This document shows positions 38,217 through 47,620 of a stretch of DNA of 64,000 nucleotides, piece after piece. The position numbers and the translations under genes are program-made. The notes beneath the pieces were generated by a model. The model was not told where the DNA came from. It saw only the letters and a program-made list of their open reading frames with translations, and did no database searches. Each line of letters starts with the position of its first letter. Position 1 is the first letter of the stretch. The DNA is taken from assembly GCF_016056305.1 (NCBI RefSeq), contig NZ_JAECZC010000009.1, forward strand, positions 115,391-179,390. The letters are read 5' to 3'. This DNA is from Amazonocrinis nigriterrae CENA67 (GTDB lineage Bacteria; Cyanobacteriota; Cyanobacteriia; Cyanobacteriales; Nostocaceae).

Positions 38217-39755
38217 TTACGCTACTACTAAGCTCTTATCGACTTGTGAAGATTCGATGTTAGCTACCTTGGATTCAATGGCTGTACCCTTGAAGAAGTC
38301 GGGGTTGGCTTGGGTATAAAACTTGTAAGGATTAGCGAATACATAGGACTTGAAGTCCGCTTCGGAAATCACGCCTTCTTTCACTAGATCCCAACTTTCA
38401 GCCAAGGGGGAGGTGAGGTCGGGTACATCCCAGTGACCAACATCTGAAGAATAAATGGCGTTGATCTTGACACCCAACGGATTGGCTTTATCGTTGAATG
38501 CTGCGGCGATAGTGCGGTCGTCGGACTCGGAACCAAAGAAGAAACTGTTCACCCAGCGATCGCGGATGTCTTCGATTGTTTCAATACCTGCGGCTGCAAA
38601 ATCTTCCAATTCGCTACCAATAGGCGCACGGCTATGACGGCTAAATGAAGAACCTAGTACAGTCTTGGTTAATTCTTCTTTGCCGAGGGAATACCCTTGA
38701 GTAATTTCGCCACCGAAGCGTTCAAACAGCTCGAACAACTCATCAGAATTTGTCAATGCTGGGTTGTAATTTTGCAGTGCTTTGATATTGCGCTTGGAGA
38801 AGCGATCTACTAAATGAATGTAGACGTGGGCACCCCAATCTGAACCACCTTCAAGCATGGCTACACGCAATTGTGGAAAACGCTTGGTAACACCGCCAAA
38901 GAACAAGGCTTTCGCAAATGCTTGTGAACCATCGGCGAAGTGACCGATGTGGTTGTTCATGTAGTTACTGATGGAAGAGCGTCCAGTCCAACCTTGACTG
39001 CCGTAATGAGTAGTAATAGGTACGCCTAATTCGACGGCCTTAGCCCAGAAAGGATCGTAGTCGTATTCACTATCCAACCCGTAGAAGTCTATATAAGAAG
39101 CATACTTGGCGATTTCAGAGTATTTATCTGCTGGATATTTTTCCGCGATCGCTTTAATTGGACGTTTTACGCCACCAGGAATATTAGCTACTTTTAGCCC
39201 CAGTACTTTCACGGCAAACTCTAACTCTTCAATGGCTTCTTGAGGAGTATTCATCAAGATGCCAGCTACCGGTGTCAGGCGATCGCTATATTTACGATAA
39301 ATATCAGCATGATAGTGATTAACTGCACGTTGCAGTGCTTGACGGTTCTCTGGGCTTGCTCCAGTCGGTGCTAGGACATTGTTGGGAAACAGCACCGAAT
39401 AGTCTGATCCTTGCTCTGCCTGACGCTCATAGAGTAGTGCAGGAAGGGTATAAGTAGCAAGATCCAAGGTGTTACGGGTAACTCTAGCCCACCAAGGCGA
39501 TCGAATTGTGCGGTTGTATTGACGTTCTTCAGGAGTTTGTTGATACCAGTCCTTACCCCCTACTTTAGAGTTCAGACGAGAAGCTTCTGTCTTACGTAAT
39601 TCATCCACGAGTTTTGCACCGCCATAGTTAGCGATGTAATCCTCAAGAGCCGGCGTGAAATCGTTGGTGTGAACGTCAGTATCGATTACTGGATAATCAA
39701 GGGTTGCTCTGACTGCGGCGGATGGTGAGGTCTTCAATCGGCTATATTCAGTCAT
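38217..39755 (-). CDS. Metal-dependent amidohydrolase (amidohydrolase_2 type)
   Basis: A 512-residue TIM-barrel hydrolase. The N-terminal strand YPVIDTDVHTNDFTPALEDY carries a D-x-H-type metal site, PITTHYGSQGW a further histidine, RVAMLEGGSDWGAHVYIHLV a barrel strand, and YSSDVGHWDVPDLTSPLAES the late aspartate. Family members hydrolyse or decarboxylate cyclic and aromatic acids. The ATG at 39755 (MTEYSRLKTSP) is preferred because AAAGGA lies 8 bp before it; an upstream in-frame ATG at 39794 would add 13 residues. It follows the monooxygenase gene after a 325-bp spacer. Confidence 0.87.
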   Translation of the reverse strand: MTEYSRLKTSPSAAVRATLDYPVIDTDVHTNDFTPALEDYIANYGGAKLVDELRKTEASRLNSKVGGKDWYQQTPEERQYNRTIRSPWWARVTRNTLDLATYTLPALLYERQAEQGSDYSVLFPNNVLAPTGASPENRQALQRAVNHYHADIYRKYSDRLTPVAGILMNTPQEAIEELEFAVKVLGLKVANIPGGVKRPIKAIAEKYPADKYSEIAKYASYIDFYGLDSEYDYDPFWAKAVELGVPITTHYGSQGWTGRSSISNYMNNHIGHFADGSQAFAKALFFGGVTKRFPQLRVAMLEGGSDWGAHVYIHLVDRFSKRNIKALQNYNPALTNSDELFELFERFGGEITQGYSLGKEELTKTVLGSSFSRHSRAPIGSELEDFAAAGIETIEDIRDRWVNSFFFGSESDDRTIAAAFNDKANPLGVKINAIYSSDVGHWDVPDLTSPLAESWDLVKEGVISEADFKSYVFANPYKFYTQANPDFFKGTAIESKVANIESSQVDKSLVVA

Positions 39756-40080
39756 GTTTTTTTCCTTTAAAAAATCACACTTTTTTCCAAGCATCTAATG
39801 CTGCTAGTGGTTATCCTTTGTCATTGGTGAGCCAGTGTGGTCTTGGGCGTTTCCTCCATGAACAACTGGCGAATCCGAAGGGTCATTTGTCCTTTGTAAA
39901 TACAAATGACTAATGACAACGATTTTCAAGTTCTGTAGGGCGGTGATCTACAGAAAGTGGGCTTTAACAGGTATGTATTAAGCATCCGTGAAAAATTTTT
40001 CAGGCTGGCACATTGCTGATTTGTTATGGCTGATAATTTTTCATGTCTGCATATCTCTTTGGCAGATATGAAAAGTTTAT
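39756..40080. other. Spacer in the catabolic cluster with two hairpins
   Basis: GTCATTTGT/ACAAATGAC inverted repeats (near 39884-39911) and a CATATCT/AGATATG hairpin near 40049-40069, just after the monooxygenase stop codon, suggest a terminator or attenuator between the first two genes. No gene is seen. Confidence 0.4.
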
Positions 40081-41445
40081 TTACGCCAAAACCAACCTCT
40101 CATCTACTTGTTTAGCGGCAAAGCGATTGCCTGGACGGCGCAGCCCCAGGTTTTCACGCAAGGTACTGCCTTCATATTCGGTACGGAATAGTCCACGTTT
40201 CTGGAGGACGGGAACGACTAAGTTAACGAAGTCATCTAATCCTGTCGGTAGAATTGGCGGCATGATATTAAAGCCGTCTGCTGCATCGTTGTTAAACCAG
40301 TCCTCTAGCTGGTCGGCAATGGTTTCGGGAGTACCAAGTATGGTGCGATGACCTCGGGCTGTAGCAAGAGACAGATACAACTGGCGCAGCGTCAGAGTAC
40401 CACGAGTTGCCAAATCTCTAACTAGTTTGAGGCGACTCTTATTGGTGTTGGTGTCGCTGGGTAATTCGGGTGCAACATCATCTAGAGAATATTTCGACAG
40501 ATCGACACCTTTGTAATAGTTCTTCAAAATACCCCAGGCTACATCGGGATGAATCAATGATTGCAGGAATTCATACTTCTCTTGAGCTTCTTCTTCGGTA
40601 CGTCCAATGATAGGGAAAGCGCCAGGCATGATTTTGAGATCGTCTGGGGAACGTCCATATTCCGCCAGCCTGCCTTTAACATCAGCATAAAATTCTTGGG
40701 CATCAGCTAGGGTTTGATTGGCAGTGAAAATTACTTCGGCAGTACGGGCAGCTAAGTCCCGTCCGGCTTCGGAAGCTCCAGCCTGAACAATTACTGGGTA
40801 GCCCTGGGGCGGACGACCAACGTTCAAAGGCCCTTTGACAGAAAAATGTTTACCTTTGTGGTTGAGTACGTGCAATTTATTTGGGTCGAAATAGATACCA
40901 GATTCTTTATCACGGATAAAGGCATCGTCTTCCCAGCTATCCCATAGTCCTTTTACCACTTCCACAAACTCTTCAGCTCGCTCGTAACGTTGGCTATGTT
41001 CTGGGTGATGCTCTAAGCCGAAATTAAGAGCAGCATTCTCATTACCTGTAGTGACTACATTCCACCCGGCCCGACCGTTACTTAGGTAGTCCAAGGAGGC
41101 AAACTTACGTGCAAGGGTGTAGGGTTGTTCATAGGTAGTCGAGGCGGTAGCAATAAAGCCAATGTTTTGGGTTACTGAGGACAAGGCTGAGAAGAGGGTA
41201 ACTGGCTCAAAATGGGCAAGCTTACCATTGCGTTTCTGAGTTTCTGGAGCGCCGCCCCAAACTCCTGGGCTGTCGGCCAAAAAAACTGCATCGAACAAGC
41301 CGCGTTCGGCTGTCTGGGTAATTTCCTTGTAATGCTCGAAATTCAGACCCGCATCTGCTTGTGAATCAGGGTGACGCCAGGCGGAAACATGATGTCCTGT
41401 GGCTTGAATAAATGCACCTAAACGAAACTTGCCTTTTTTGCTCAT
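40081..41445 (-). CDS. LLM-class flavin monooxygenase (NtaA/SnaA/DszA family)
   Basis: A 454-residue bacterial luciferase-like enzyme using FMNH2 and O2. It starts GKFRLGAFIQATGHHVSAWR and has the family signatures FDAVFLADSPGVW, FASLDYLSNGRAGWNVVTT, NFGLEHHPEHSQRYERAEEF and YPVIVQAGASEAGRDLAART. Relatives oxidise chelators, sulfones or sulfonates. Its presence with an SsuA-like binding protein suggests scavenging of organic sulfur (inference). No flavin reductase is adjacent. It is the first gene of the minus-strand cluster. Confidence 0.92.
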   Translation of the reverse strand: MSKKGKFRLGAFIQATGHHVSAWRHPDSQADAGLNFEHYKEITQTAERGLFDAVFLADSPGVWGGAPETQKRNGKLAHFEPVTLFSALSSVTQNIGFIATASTTYEQPYTLARKFASLDYLSNGRAGWNVVTTGNENAALNFGLEHHPEHSQRYERAEEFVEVVKGLWDSWEDDAFIRDKESGIYFDPNKLHVLNHKGKHFSVKGPLNVGRPPQGYPVIVQAGASEAGRDLAARTAEVIFTANQTLADAQEFYADVKGRLAEYGRSPDDLKIMPGAFPIIGRTEEEAQEKYEFLQSLIHPDVAWGILKNYYKGVDLSKYSLDDVAPELPSDTNTNKSRLKLVRDLATRGTLTLRQLYLSLATARGHRTILGTPETIADQLEDWFNNDAADGFNIMPPILPTGLDDFVNLVVPVLQKRGLFRTEYEGSTLRENLGLRRPGNRFAAKQVDERLVLA

Positions 41446-41507
41446 ATGCTTTTTTCTCTATAGGAATGCTTTCCTGGCAACTAAACTTGTTTGTAGGAAT
41501 CTAACTA

Positions 41508-41524
41508 ATTGCTTTACAAGCAAT
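41508..41524. promoter_or_regulatory. 17-bp palindrome upstream of the monooxygenase
   Basis: ATTGCTT-TAC-AAGCAAT, 63 bp before the start codon, is a perfect dyad and resembles a LysR-type T-N11-A site. It is a candidate operator for the catabolic cluster. Confidence 0.35.
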
Positions 41525-42023
41525 GAAATAACCAAATTTTCAGTCAGGCCAATACCACAGCAGCACTAGTAGTTCACCACGCAAATTTTGACTCTTGGAG
41601 ACCGGGGAAAGGGAAAAGGGGAAAGGGAAAGAAATTAAAAACATGCGCCCCTTTTCCCCTTACCCAATCCCTGTGCCTGTCAAAATCTTTTTGGCAGGCT
41701 ACTAGTATCCCTAGTGCTTGGCACTCGAATTTTCATAAATTTTGTAGCAATCTTTTTCAGTAGATCGAGTTTACACAATACATCCAAAAAAAGATGTACT
41801 GAAGATCACAATTACATGTAGTACTAATTGTTAGTTTCTCAAATATTAAGTATTACAAAGTAAATAATGGCTGGTCACACAGTATTAGGATTTAAGCAAA
41901 AAACCTATTAAGTTCTCTAGGACTGAGGCACATTGTCATAAATTTTGAGTTGAGGCAGTCAATAGTCAATAGTTAATAGTCCAAAAAAGCTTGATTTTTA
42001 ACTATTGGGGGATGCCCCTCATT
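41525..42023. other. Spacer upstream of the catabolic cluster, no gene seen
   Basis: Purine-rich 'gggaaaaggggaaaggg' near 41605-41632 faces its complement 'ccccttttcccc' near 41648-41660, giving a possible hairpin. Near 41960-42005 short AATAGTCAATAGTTAATAG heptamer-like repeats occur. No coding frame is convincing. Confidence 0.45.
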
Positions 42024-42051
42024 AAAAAAACCCCCACCTGATCAGTGGGGG
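42024..42051 (-). terminator. Orphan intrinsic terminator, possible small-RNA end
   Basis: On the minus strand CCCCCAC-TGATCAG-GTGGGGG is followed by seven T residues, an excellent Rho-independent terminator. No minus-strand gene lies upstream: the next gene, argG, starts at 42324 on the plus strand. A short RNA transcribed leftward from the 42060-42300 region would explain it. Confidence 0.6.
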
Positions 42052-42323
42052 ATAATTCAATCAGGATTTCTCTTATTAGTAAAAATGTACTATATACAGT
42101 AGCAGATAGCAAGTGATGTCTAACAACAAGCTGCTAGCTTTTTTCTGGTGTTTCCACCACAACGCTACAGCACTAGCGATCGCTATTTTTTGCAAAAAAT
42201 AATTAAACACACTGGTCAATTCAACTAAAAAACCTGTGGGGTGGGGGTTTGGGGTTTATTTACGAAGTGTATTAGTTAGATATAATAATGACTCATTCTT
42301 TGTTTTCCTAACTGGAGAAACCA

Positions 42324-43526
42324 ATGGGTCGCGCCAAAAAGGTTGTCCTGGCATATTCTGGCGGTGTAGATACCTCAGTTTGTATTCCTTACCTCAAACA
42401 TGAGTGGGGTGTAGAAGAAGTAATCACACTAGCAGCAGATTTAGGTCAGGGAGATGAATTAGAGCCAATTCGAGAAAAAGCTCTCAAATCAGGTGCAAGT
42501 GAATCCCTGGTGGCGGATGTGAAAGATAGCTTCGTTAAAGATTACGCCTTTGGAGCGATTCAAGCTAATGCCCTCTACGAAAATCGCTATCCCCTAGGAA
42601 CTGCCCTTGCCCGGCCGCTAATTGCCAAAATATTAGTAGAAACTGCCGAAAAATACGGTGCTGATGCCATTGCTCATGGTTGTACTGGCAAAGGCAACGA
42701 TCAGGTACGCTTTGACGTGTCCTGCGCCGCGCTAAATCCCCATCTCAAAATACTCGCACCAGCGCGAGAATGGGGGATGAGTCGTGAGGAAACCATTGCC
42801 TACGGTGAAAAATTTGGCATTCCAGCGCCTGTTAAAAAATCTTCTCCCTACAGCATTGATAAGAATTTACTTGGTCGTAGCATCGAAGCTGGTGTACTAG
42901 AAGATCCAGCAGCAGAACCACCAGAAGAAATTTATCAGATGACCAAAGCGATCGCTTATACTCCCAACGATCCAGAGTATATCGAAATTGGTTTCAATAG
43001 AGGTATTCCCACCACAATCAACGGTATAGCCAAAAACCCAGTTGAACTCATTGAACAACTCAATCAAGTGGTAGGAAATCATGGCATTGGGCGGATTGAT
43101 ATGATAGAAAACCGCTTGGTGGGAATCAAATCGCGGGAAATATACGAATCGCCCGCTATGTTAGTGCTAATTCAAGCACATCGGGATTTAGAAAGTTTGA
43201 CTTTAACAGCAGATGTTAGCCATTACAAGCGCGGTATTGAAGAAACTTACACCCAAATAGTCTACAACGGTCTATGGTACAGTCCACTCAAAAGCGCACT
43301 GGATGCCTTTATTCAAAAGACACAAGAGCGAGTATCAGGAACCGTAAGAGTAAAACTTTTTAAGGGTAACGCCTCCATAGTCGGGCGTTGGAGCGACAAT
43401 TCACTTTATAGCCCTGATTTGGCAACCTACGGCGCCGAAGACCAATTTGACCATAAGGCAGCAGAAGGCTTTATCTACGTTTGGGGGCTACCGACTCGTA
43501 TTTGGGCACAGCAAGCTGGAAATTAA
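42324..43526 (+). CDS. argG: Argininosuccinate synthase
   Basis: A 400-residue enzyme of normal length. It joins citrulline and aspartate using ATP in arginine synthesis. The N-terminal PP-loop motif [13 protein letters not shown] is followed by [40 protein letters not shown] (citrulline/aspartate site) and the C-terminal [19 protein letters not shown]. Start ATG at 42324 has GGAG 11 bp upstream (AACTGGAGAAACCAATG). It is a single-gene unit, cytoplasmic. Confidence 0.98.
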   Translation: MGRAKKVVLAYSGGVDTSVCIPYLKHEWGVEEVITLAADLGQGDELEPIREKALKSGASESLVADVKDSFVKDYAFGAIQANALYENRYPLGTALARPLIAKILVETAEKYGADAIAHGCTGKGNDQVRFDVSCAALNPHLKILAPAREWGMSREETIAYGEKFGIPAPVKKSSPYSIDKNLLGRSIEAGVLEDPAAEPPEEIYQMTKAIAYTPNDPEYIEIGFNRGIPTTINGIAKNPVELIEQLNQVVGNHGIGRIDMIENRLVGIKSREIYESPAMLVLIQAHRDLESLTLTADVSHYKRGIEETYTQIVYNGLWYSPLKSALDAFIQKTQERVSGTVRVKLFKGNASIVGRWSDNSLYSPDLATYGAEDQFDHKAAEGFIYVWGLPTRIWAQQAGN

Positions 43527-43660
43527 ATGTTTATAGTTAGGAGTTTATAGTTAGGAGTTTATAGTTACAAATACGAGCAGTAAAAGTTCCAGGAAGTTAT
43601 TTTCAGCTTAACTCCTAACTCCTAACTCCTAACTCCTAACTCCTAACTCCTAACTCTCAA
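43527..43660. repeat. Facing heptamer arrays between argG and dedA-like gene
   Basis: At 43535-43566 three GTTTATAGTTAGGA-type units run in one direction; at 43609-43655 there are six to seven copies of TAACTCC. GGAGTTA and TAACTCC are complementary, so the two arrays can fold into a long hairpin between the convergent genes and may serve both as terminator. Confidence 0.75.
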
Positions 43661-44290
43661 CTACTCGCCTGCTGTACGCTTAACTTGGCGGGCTTCTAAC
43701 CACAGAGGAACAACAATCAAGACCACGAGGATTAGCAAGGCAGCGATCGCAAATTGACTAACCCAGGCAACTAATTGTTCTAAAGAGATTACTCTGCCAG
43801 CAAAGAAAGCTAATGTCACCATCACACTAGCCCAAGTGGCTGCTCCTGCTAAGTTATACAAAAAGAATTTTTTAAAGGGCATTTCAGCTATCCCAGCCAG
43901 TGGGGCAGCAAAAACTCGCAGTAATGCGAAAAATCGACCAAAAAATACTGCTTTAGCAGCGTTTTGACTAAATTGTTCTTTAATATTTAGCAATCTTTCT
44001 TCAGAAATCCGAAATAGTTTGCCTACTTGCAGCAAGAAAGACCAGCCGCCAAGTTTACCAATCCAATAGCCGATAGCACCGCCGATGACAGCACCTGCAA
44101 CGGCATCACTCAGAACTAACCAGTAACTTAGTTCATGACTACCAGCTAGAAATCCGCCTACTAACGTCACAGTTTCACCAGGAAGGGGAATGCCCAAGTT
44201 TTCTAGCAAAATTCCCAAAAAAATTGCCCAGTAACCATACTGATGGGCAAAATCCTGGATGTTTTCTAGTGAAATCAGATCGAGAGACAT
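43661..44290 (-). CDS. DedA-family membrane protein
   Basis: A 209-residue inner-membrane protein. It has LLENLGIPLPGETVTLVGG near residue 28 (the conserved reentrant acidic/proline region), the GGAIGYWIGKLGG segment and FGRFFALLRVFAAPLAG, the F-x-R-F motif of the family, then a final helix (LLILVVLIVVPLWLEA). DedA proteins act in undecaprenyl- or other lipid flipping and membrane homeostasis. It is convergent with argG and monocistronic. Confidence 0.92.
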   Translation of the reverse strand: MSLDLISLENIQDFAHQYGYWAIFLGILLENLGIPLPGETVTLVGGFLAGSHELSYWLVLSDAVAGAVIGGAIGYWIGKLGGWSFLLQVGKLFRISEERLLNIKEQFSQNAAKAVFFGRFFALLRVFAAPLAGIAEMPFKKFFLYNLAGAATWASVMVTLAFFAGRVISLEQLVAWVSQFAIAALLILVVLIVVPLWLEARQVKRTAGE

Positions 44291-44762
44291 CCCGCACCGC
44301 CGCCTTTACAATTTTTTACTTTTTTATATCTTGACTCGGTTGTGACTAGGGTGTCAATCAAGCCGCTACATAGAGATCATAGTCTATAACTTAAGTTATA
44401 GTTAACATTTATTATTTATTACCTATTGAGTATTGACTATTAACTGCTCAACAGTTAATACCACATGCACATAATTGTAGTAACAATACAAAAAGTTTTT
44501 ATAAAAAATTTATAAAAATGCCAGTTAAATATAAAAATCTTGTAAAAGATATCTTTGATACTAAAATTCTTAGGCGTTTATGCCTATATTTATGGAAGCT
44601 AACATAAATTATACGGCATAAATACTGAAGCAAGCCGTTTCAACTACTTCGCTTTTAATTCTCAAATATGTGAATAATGCAGTAGTTTTGACAGTTTAAT
44701 TGCGGCAATATATATGCCAAATTTTTGTTTTTGTTGAGTGCTTCAACTACCTGGTTAAATAC
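44291..44762. other. AT-rich spacer with a 16-bp palindrome
   Basis: TATAACTTAAGTTATA near 44383-44398 is a perfect palindrome. Otherwise the region is AT-rich without coding character; it should contain the promoters of both the dedA-like gene and the STAS gene. Confidence 0.45.
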
Positions 44763-45116
44763 ATGACTATCTCACAAGAATTGCAAGTGGTTTTATTCAA
44801 GCCCCAAGGAAGCATAGACTTGGAGGGTGGTATAGCTTTGAGCGAAGAGATGGCTAAAACAGTACCCCAGCCTCATCAACTCTGGGTTATTGATTTGGCA
44901 GAGGTAGATTTTATGGATAGTTCTGGATTAGTTCCACTGGTTAAAGGTTTAACAACTGCGCGTCAAAGTGGTTGTCGCTTAGTTCTTTGCAACGTGAAAG
45001 CCCCTGTACGGTTAATTTTAGAACTCACTCAACTGGACTCGGTATTTGAAATTTTTAATACTTACGATGATATTGTTAATACGGTTAAGGATAACAATTT
45101 AGTACTAGCCAGCTAA
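44763..45116 (+). CDS. STAS-domain protein (anti-sigma factor antagonist type)
   Basis: A 117-residue single-domain STAS protein. It shows the strand LQVVLFKPQGSIDLEGGIAL and the conserved phospho-site loop VDFMDSSGLVPLV, where the first serine after aspartate would be phosphorylated by an RsbW-like kinase. CRLVLCNVKAPVRLILELT forms the next helix-strand pair. It probably takes part in partner switching. The ATG at 44763 fits the family; the frame is open to a TTG at 44700. No kinase or phosphatase partner is adjacent. Confidence 0.88.
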   Translation: MTISQELQVVLFKPQGSIDLEGGIALSEEMAKTVPQPHQLWVIDLAEVDFMDSSGLVPLVKGLTTARQSGCRLVLCNVKAPVRLILELTQLDSVFEIFNTYDDIVNTVKDNNLVLAS

Positions 45117-45817
45117 TTTTTGGGTTGATAGAGATTGTTTGTACTGCTAAAAGCAGAAAACATTTCTGTTTTTTACCTAGTCTTAACTTACTGTTAAAAG
45201 TAATGGCGTTCTAGTGCTAGCAGGCTCAATTTAGTGATCGCAAAAATAATAGTCTCAGATCCAACAATAGCTTTGTAGTGCAGCAGTAAGAATCACAGAT
45301 AAATAATCTGGCTGTAAAGCGCTGGTGCAATAAAAAATGGCCGAAGCAGGTCAATGCAAAATTAATTTATTTGCAACCTAAATTGCACCAAGTATCTATT
45401 CAGACAGAATTCAAAAATACTCACTACAGCTAATGTCCAGTGTGTTACCCTGCTCGGTAGAGTCATATATCCTTTGCCTAACTGTTATTGTACAGCAAAG
45501 TGCTGAGTGCTGTAAAACCTTCTGCAAAAAGCCGCAGATTGCAGCCACTGCATTGATGCTAGCGAAGCGCGATAGCGACGTAGGAGCGTCGGTAGCGCGA
45601 TATCGACCCTCTCTGTGCCTGTCAAACCGTAGGTTTAAATTGGTTGTGAGTCAATTCGTCATCACCCAAAAATTCATCCCACACCGCCGCAACGAACGCG
45701 GATGTGGAGCTTGTTTTTGATTTAGCTAAGGCTGTATTTGTAGAAATAGATAGTATCTTTTGCGTTTGCCAACTTCATGGCTAAAACTATGCTTTTAGCA
45801 TTAAGCAACTTGTAGCT
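45117..45817. other. Long spacer with GC-rich dispersed repeat, no gene seen
   Basis: A GC-rich repeat at about 45557-45607 (GCTAGCGAAGCGCGATAGCG, then TAGGAGCGTCGGTAGCGCG) contrasts with AT-rich flanks and makes a chance open frame at 45433-45720. I see no RNA gene or coding frame. Confidence 0.5.
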
Positions 45818-46378
45818 TTATGCATTTTGTACAGTAGAAATATGACTTTGGCCAGATGCTGGGCGAGGAAAGTTTGGCAAGTCAATACCACTATGACTAG
45901 CAGTACGGGTTTTTAGTGCCAAACGATAACTCACACTCTGTAGTTCTGCCTGGAGTTGGCGATTTTCCCGTTGTAGTGTTGCCACTTTTTCTCTCACAGG
46001 GATCATGCGTTCCTCAAACTTACGGCGATAAATTTGAGGTAACTCCTGTACTACTTGCTCCAACATCCGACTGCGATCCGTTAGTTCTTGTACTGACTGC
46101 CGTAGTTGGTAAATTTCAGCATCACGAGTAGTAATTTGTTCTTGATAGAACGTAACTTGCTGCTCAACAGCTTGTAATTGTTCTCGCAATGCCTGCAACT
46201 GACTTAGATCAATATCAGGCTCAGCTCGCTGGGGCATAAAATTAGTATTGCCCTTCACTAGCCGGAAGAGTTCTTGAGAAAGCTGTTGCACTAATTGATC
46301 ACGAAGCTGCAACTCTTGCCGCAGTTGCGAGACTTCTGTAGAGAGAGCTTGGATGTCGGGTGTGTCAGTTTGGCTCAC
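45818..46378 (-). CDS. Conserved cyanobacterial coiled-coil protein
   Basis: A 186-residue, glutamine- and glutamate-rich protein that is almost all helix. Heptads run through LSTEVSQLRQELQLRDQLVQ, then a short break at GNTNFMPQRAEPDI, and resume in LQALREQLQAVEQQVTFYQE up to about residue 150; the tail is proline-rich. It has no enzyme motif, signal peptide or membrane helix. A structural or scaffold role is possible. It lies 200 bp downstream of rpsF on the same strand, perhaps as an independent unit. Confidence 0.75.
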   Translation of the reverse strand: MSQTDTPDIQALSTEVSQLRQELQLRDQLVQQLSQELFRLVKGNTNFMPQRAEPDIDLSQLQALREQLQAVEQQVTFYQEQITTRDAEIYQLRQSVQELTDRSRMLEQVVQELPQIYRRKFEERMIPVREKVATLQRENRQLQAELQSVSYRLALKTRTASHSGIDLPNFPRPASGQSHISTVQNA

Positions 46379-46529
46379 AGTGGCTTACAGCTCCCATTAA
46401 CGAATCTTGTGAAATCTTAGGTATGACTGCGATAGTACTGCTTTAGGGAAGTACTTGTTAATCTAGCATTCCCAACCAAATCAAAAAAAAGTCAAAGGTA
46501 AAAATTTTTTTGGACTAATTTACTCATTA

Positions 46530-46563
46530 CTGAGTGTTGAAGTTCTAAAACCTCAACACTCAG
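46530..46563 (-). terminator. 11-bp perfect hairpin after rpsF
   Basis: CTGAGTGTTGA (46530-46540) pairs with TCAACACTCAG (46553-46563), 18 bp after the rpsF stop. The weak T tract makes termination likely but not certain. The stem is built from the TGAGTGT heptamer seen elsewhere. Confidence 0.5.
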
Positions 46564-46580
46564 CACTATTTGCTTACAAA

Positions 46581-46907
46581 TTAAGCGGTTACGGCAACTT
46601 TGTCTGTTTTTTCTTCAGGTAGTTCTTGCTTAATTGTAAGATAGCGAATCACTTCTTCGCTTAAACGCATTGCACGTTCCATAGGAGCAATAGCAGATCC
46701 AGGGCCAGAGTAGTTCATCTGGATATAGATGCCGTCCCGCTGTTTTTTAATTTCATAAGCCAGACGACGCTTGCCGCGATTTTGAATTTGAATATCTTCG
46801 GCACCTTGTTCTTTGAGCAAGTTCTGGTATTTGGCAATTGCTTGCTCTACCTGTTCGTCTCCTAAATCAGGACGCAGAATGTATATTGTTTCGTAAACTG
46901 TGGACAT
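46581..46907 (-). CDS. rpsF: 30S ribosomal protein S6
   Basis: A 108-residue S6 protein: [40 protein letters not shown] and [19 protein letters not shown] match the family along its length. It binds the central domain of 16S rRNA with S18. The ATG at 46907 gives the usual N-terminus; an upstream in-frame start at 46958 would add 17 atypical residues. AAGGAGA lies 12-18 bp upstream. As in many cyanobacteria it is not followed by ssb or rpsR. Confidence 0.97.
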   Translation of the reverse strand: MSTVYETIYILRPDLGDEQVEQAIAKYQNLLKEQGAEDIQIQNRGKRRLAYEIKKQRDGIYIQMNYSGPGSAIAPMERAMRLSEEVIRYLTIKQELPEEKTDKVAVTA

Positions 46908-47620
46908 GATTTTAAGTCTCCTTATGGACAGAGAGGCTGCTGATGTTAGTTTATACAAAAATTTCGATAGGAAATACTAGTATTACTCAACATCTGAAGC
47001 AACAAGGAACTATAATCTTACCAGTTTTCAATTTGAATCATTAGCTAAATGTGCCAAAATTCGCTCACATCTTTAATGAAAAACTCCACCCAAAAAGGAA
47101 TGGAGTTTCGCGCCACTTTCAATGAGCAGCTGCTTTAGGGGCAACCAAGAACGCAGCTAACCCACCCTGCCTACAGCCTACCCCAAGGATCAGTCGGTTT
47201 CCCGTTCCCCAAGAACTGCCAATTTCAAGAGCAAACCGCGAGTCTTCTTTTGTTGGAGACGCTACGCATCAGCTCAAGCAAAGGCAAATACCCAAAGCAG
47301 AAACCTGATCAATAGCACCGCAAAAGCTTCTACGGACTTGTTTTAAAAGTCAAAATATAGTTTTTAGTGAATGGCAAATTGATGAAGCTTAAAACTTACG
47401 TAAAACTAAACTTTGTAGCGGCAATTTATAAATTGCCGCTGGGTGAAAATAAATATTTCGGCTCTTATTGACGTCACTCCTAAATCTATTAGCATAGCTT
47501 TTGGCTATGCTTGCAAGTAGAGCCTATTGCTGTTTCTTTGGCTCAAACCTCTACCACTGACTGAAGATTGCTACCCACTAACGGCTTTTCATCGCAGACA
47601 AAAGGATATTAATCAAGCTT
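46908..47620. other. Long spacer with several repeats, no gene seen
   Basis: Near 47083-47130 a short relative of the 4355-4468 element occurs (ACTCCACCC...GGAATGGAGTTTCGCGCCACTTTCAATGAGC). Near 47259 there is a GGAGACGCTACGC fragment. A 24-bp palindrome follows at 47417-47440. No coding frame is convincing. Confidence 0.5.
47417..47440. repeat. 24-bp perfect palindrome
   Basis: AGCGGCAATTTATAAATTGCCGCT is a complete dyad about 180 bp before the FAH-family gene. It could be an operator or a hairpin. Confidence 0.5.

Noticed and set aside
45433..45720. 95-codon plus-strand frame in the 45 kb spacer
   Set aside because: It depends on a GC-rich dispersed repeat; cysteine-rich and arginine-rich composition looks like translated non-coding DNA.
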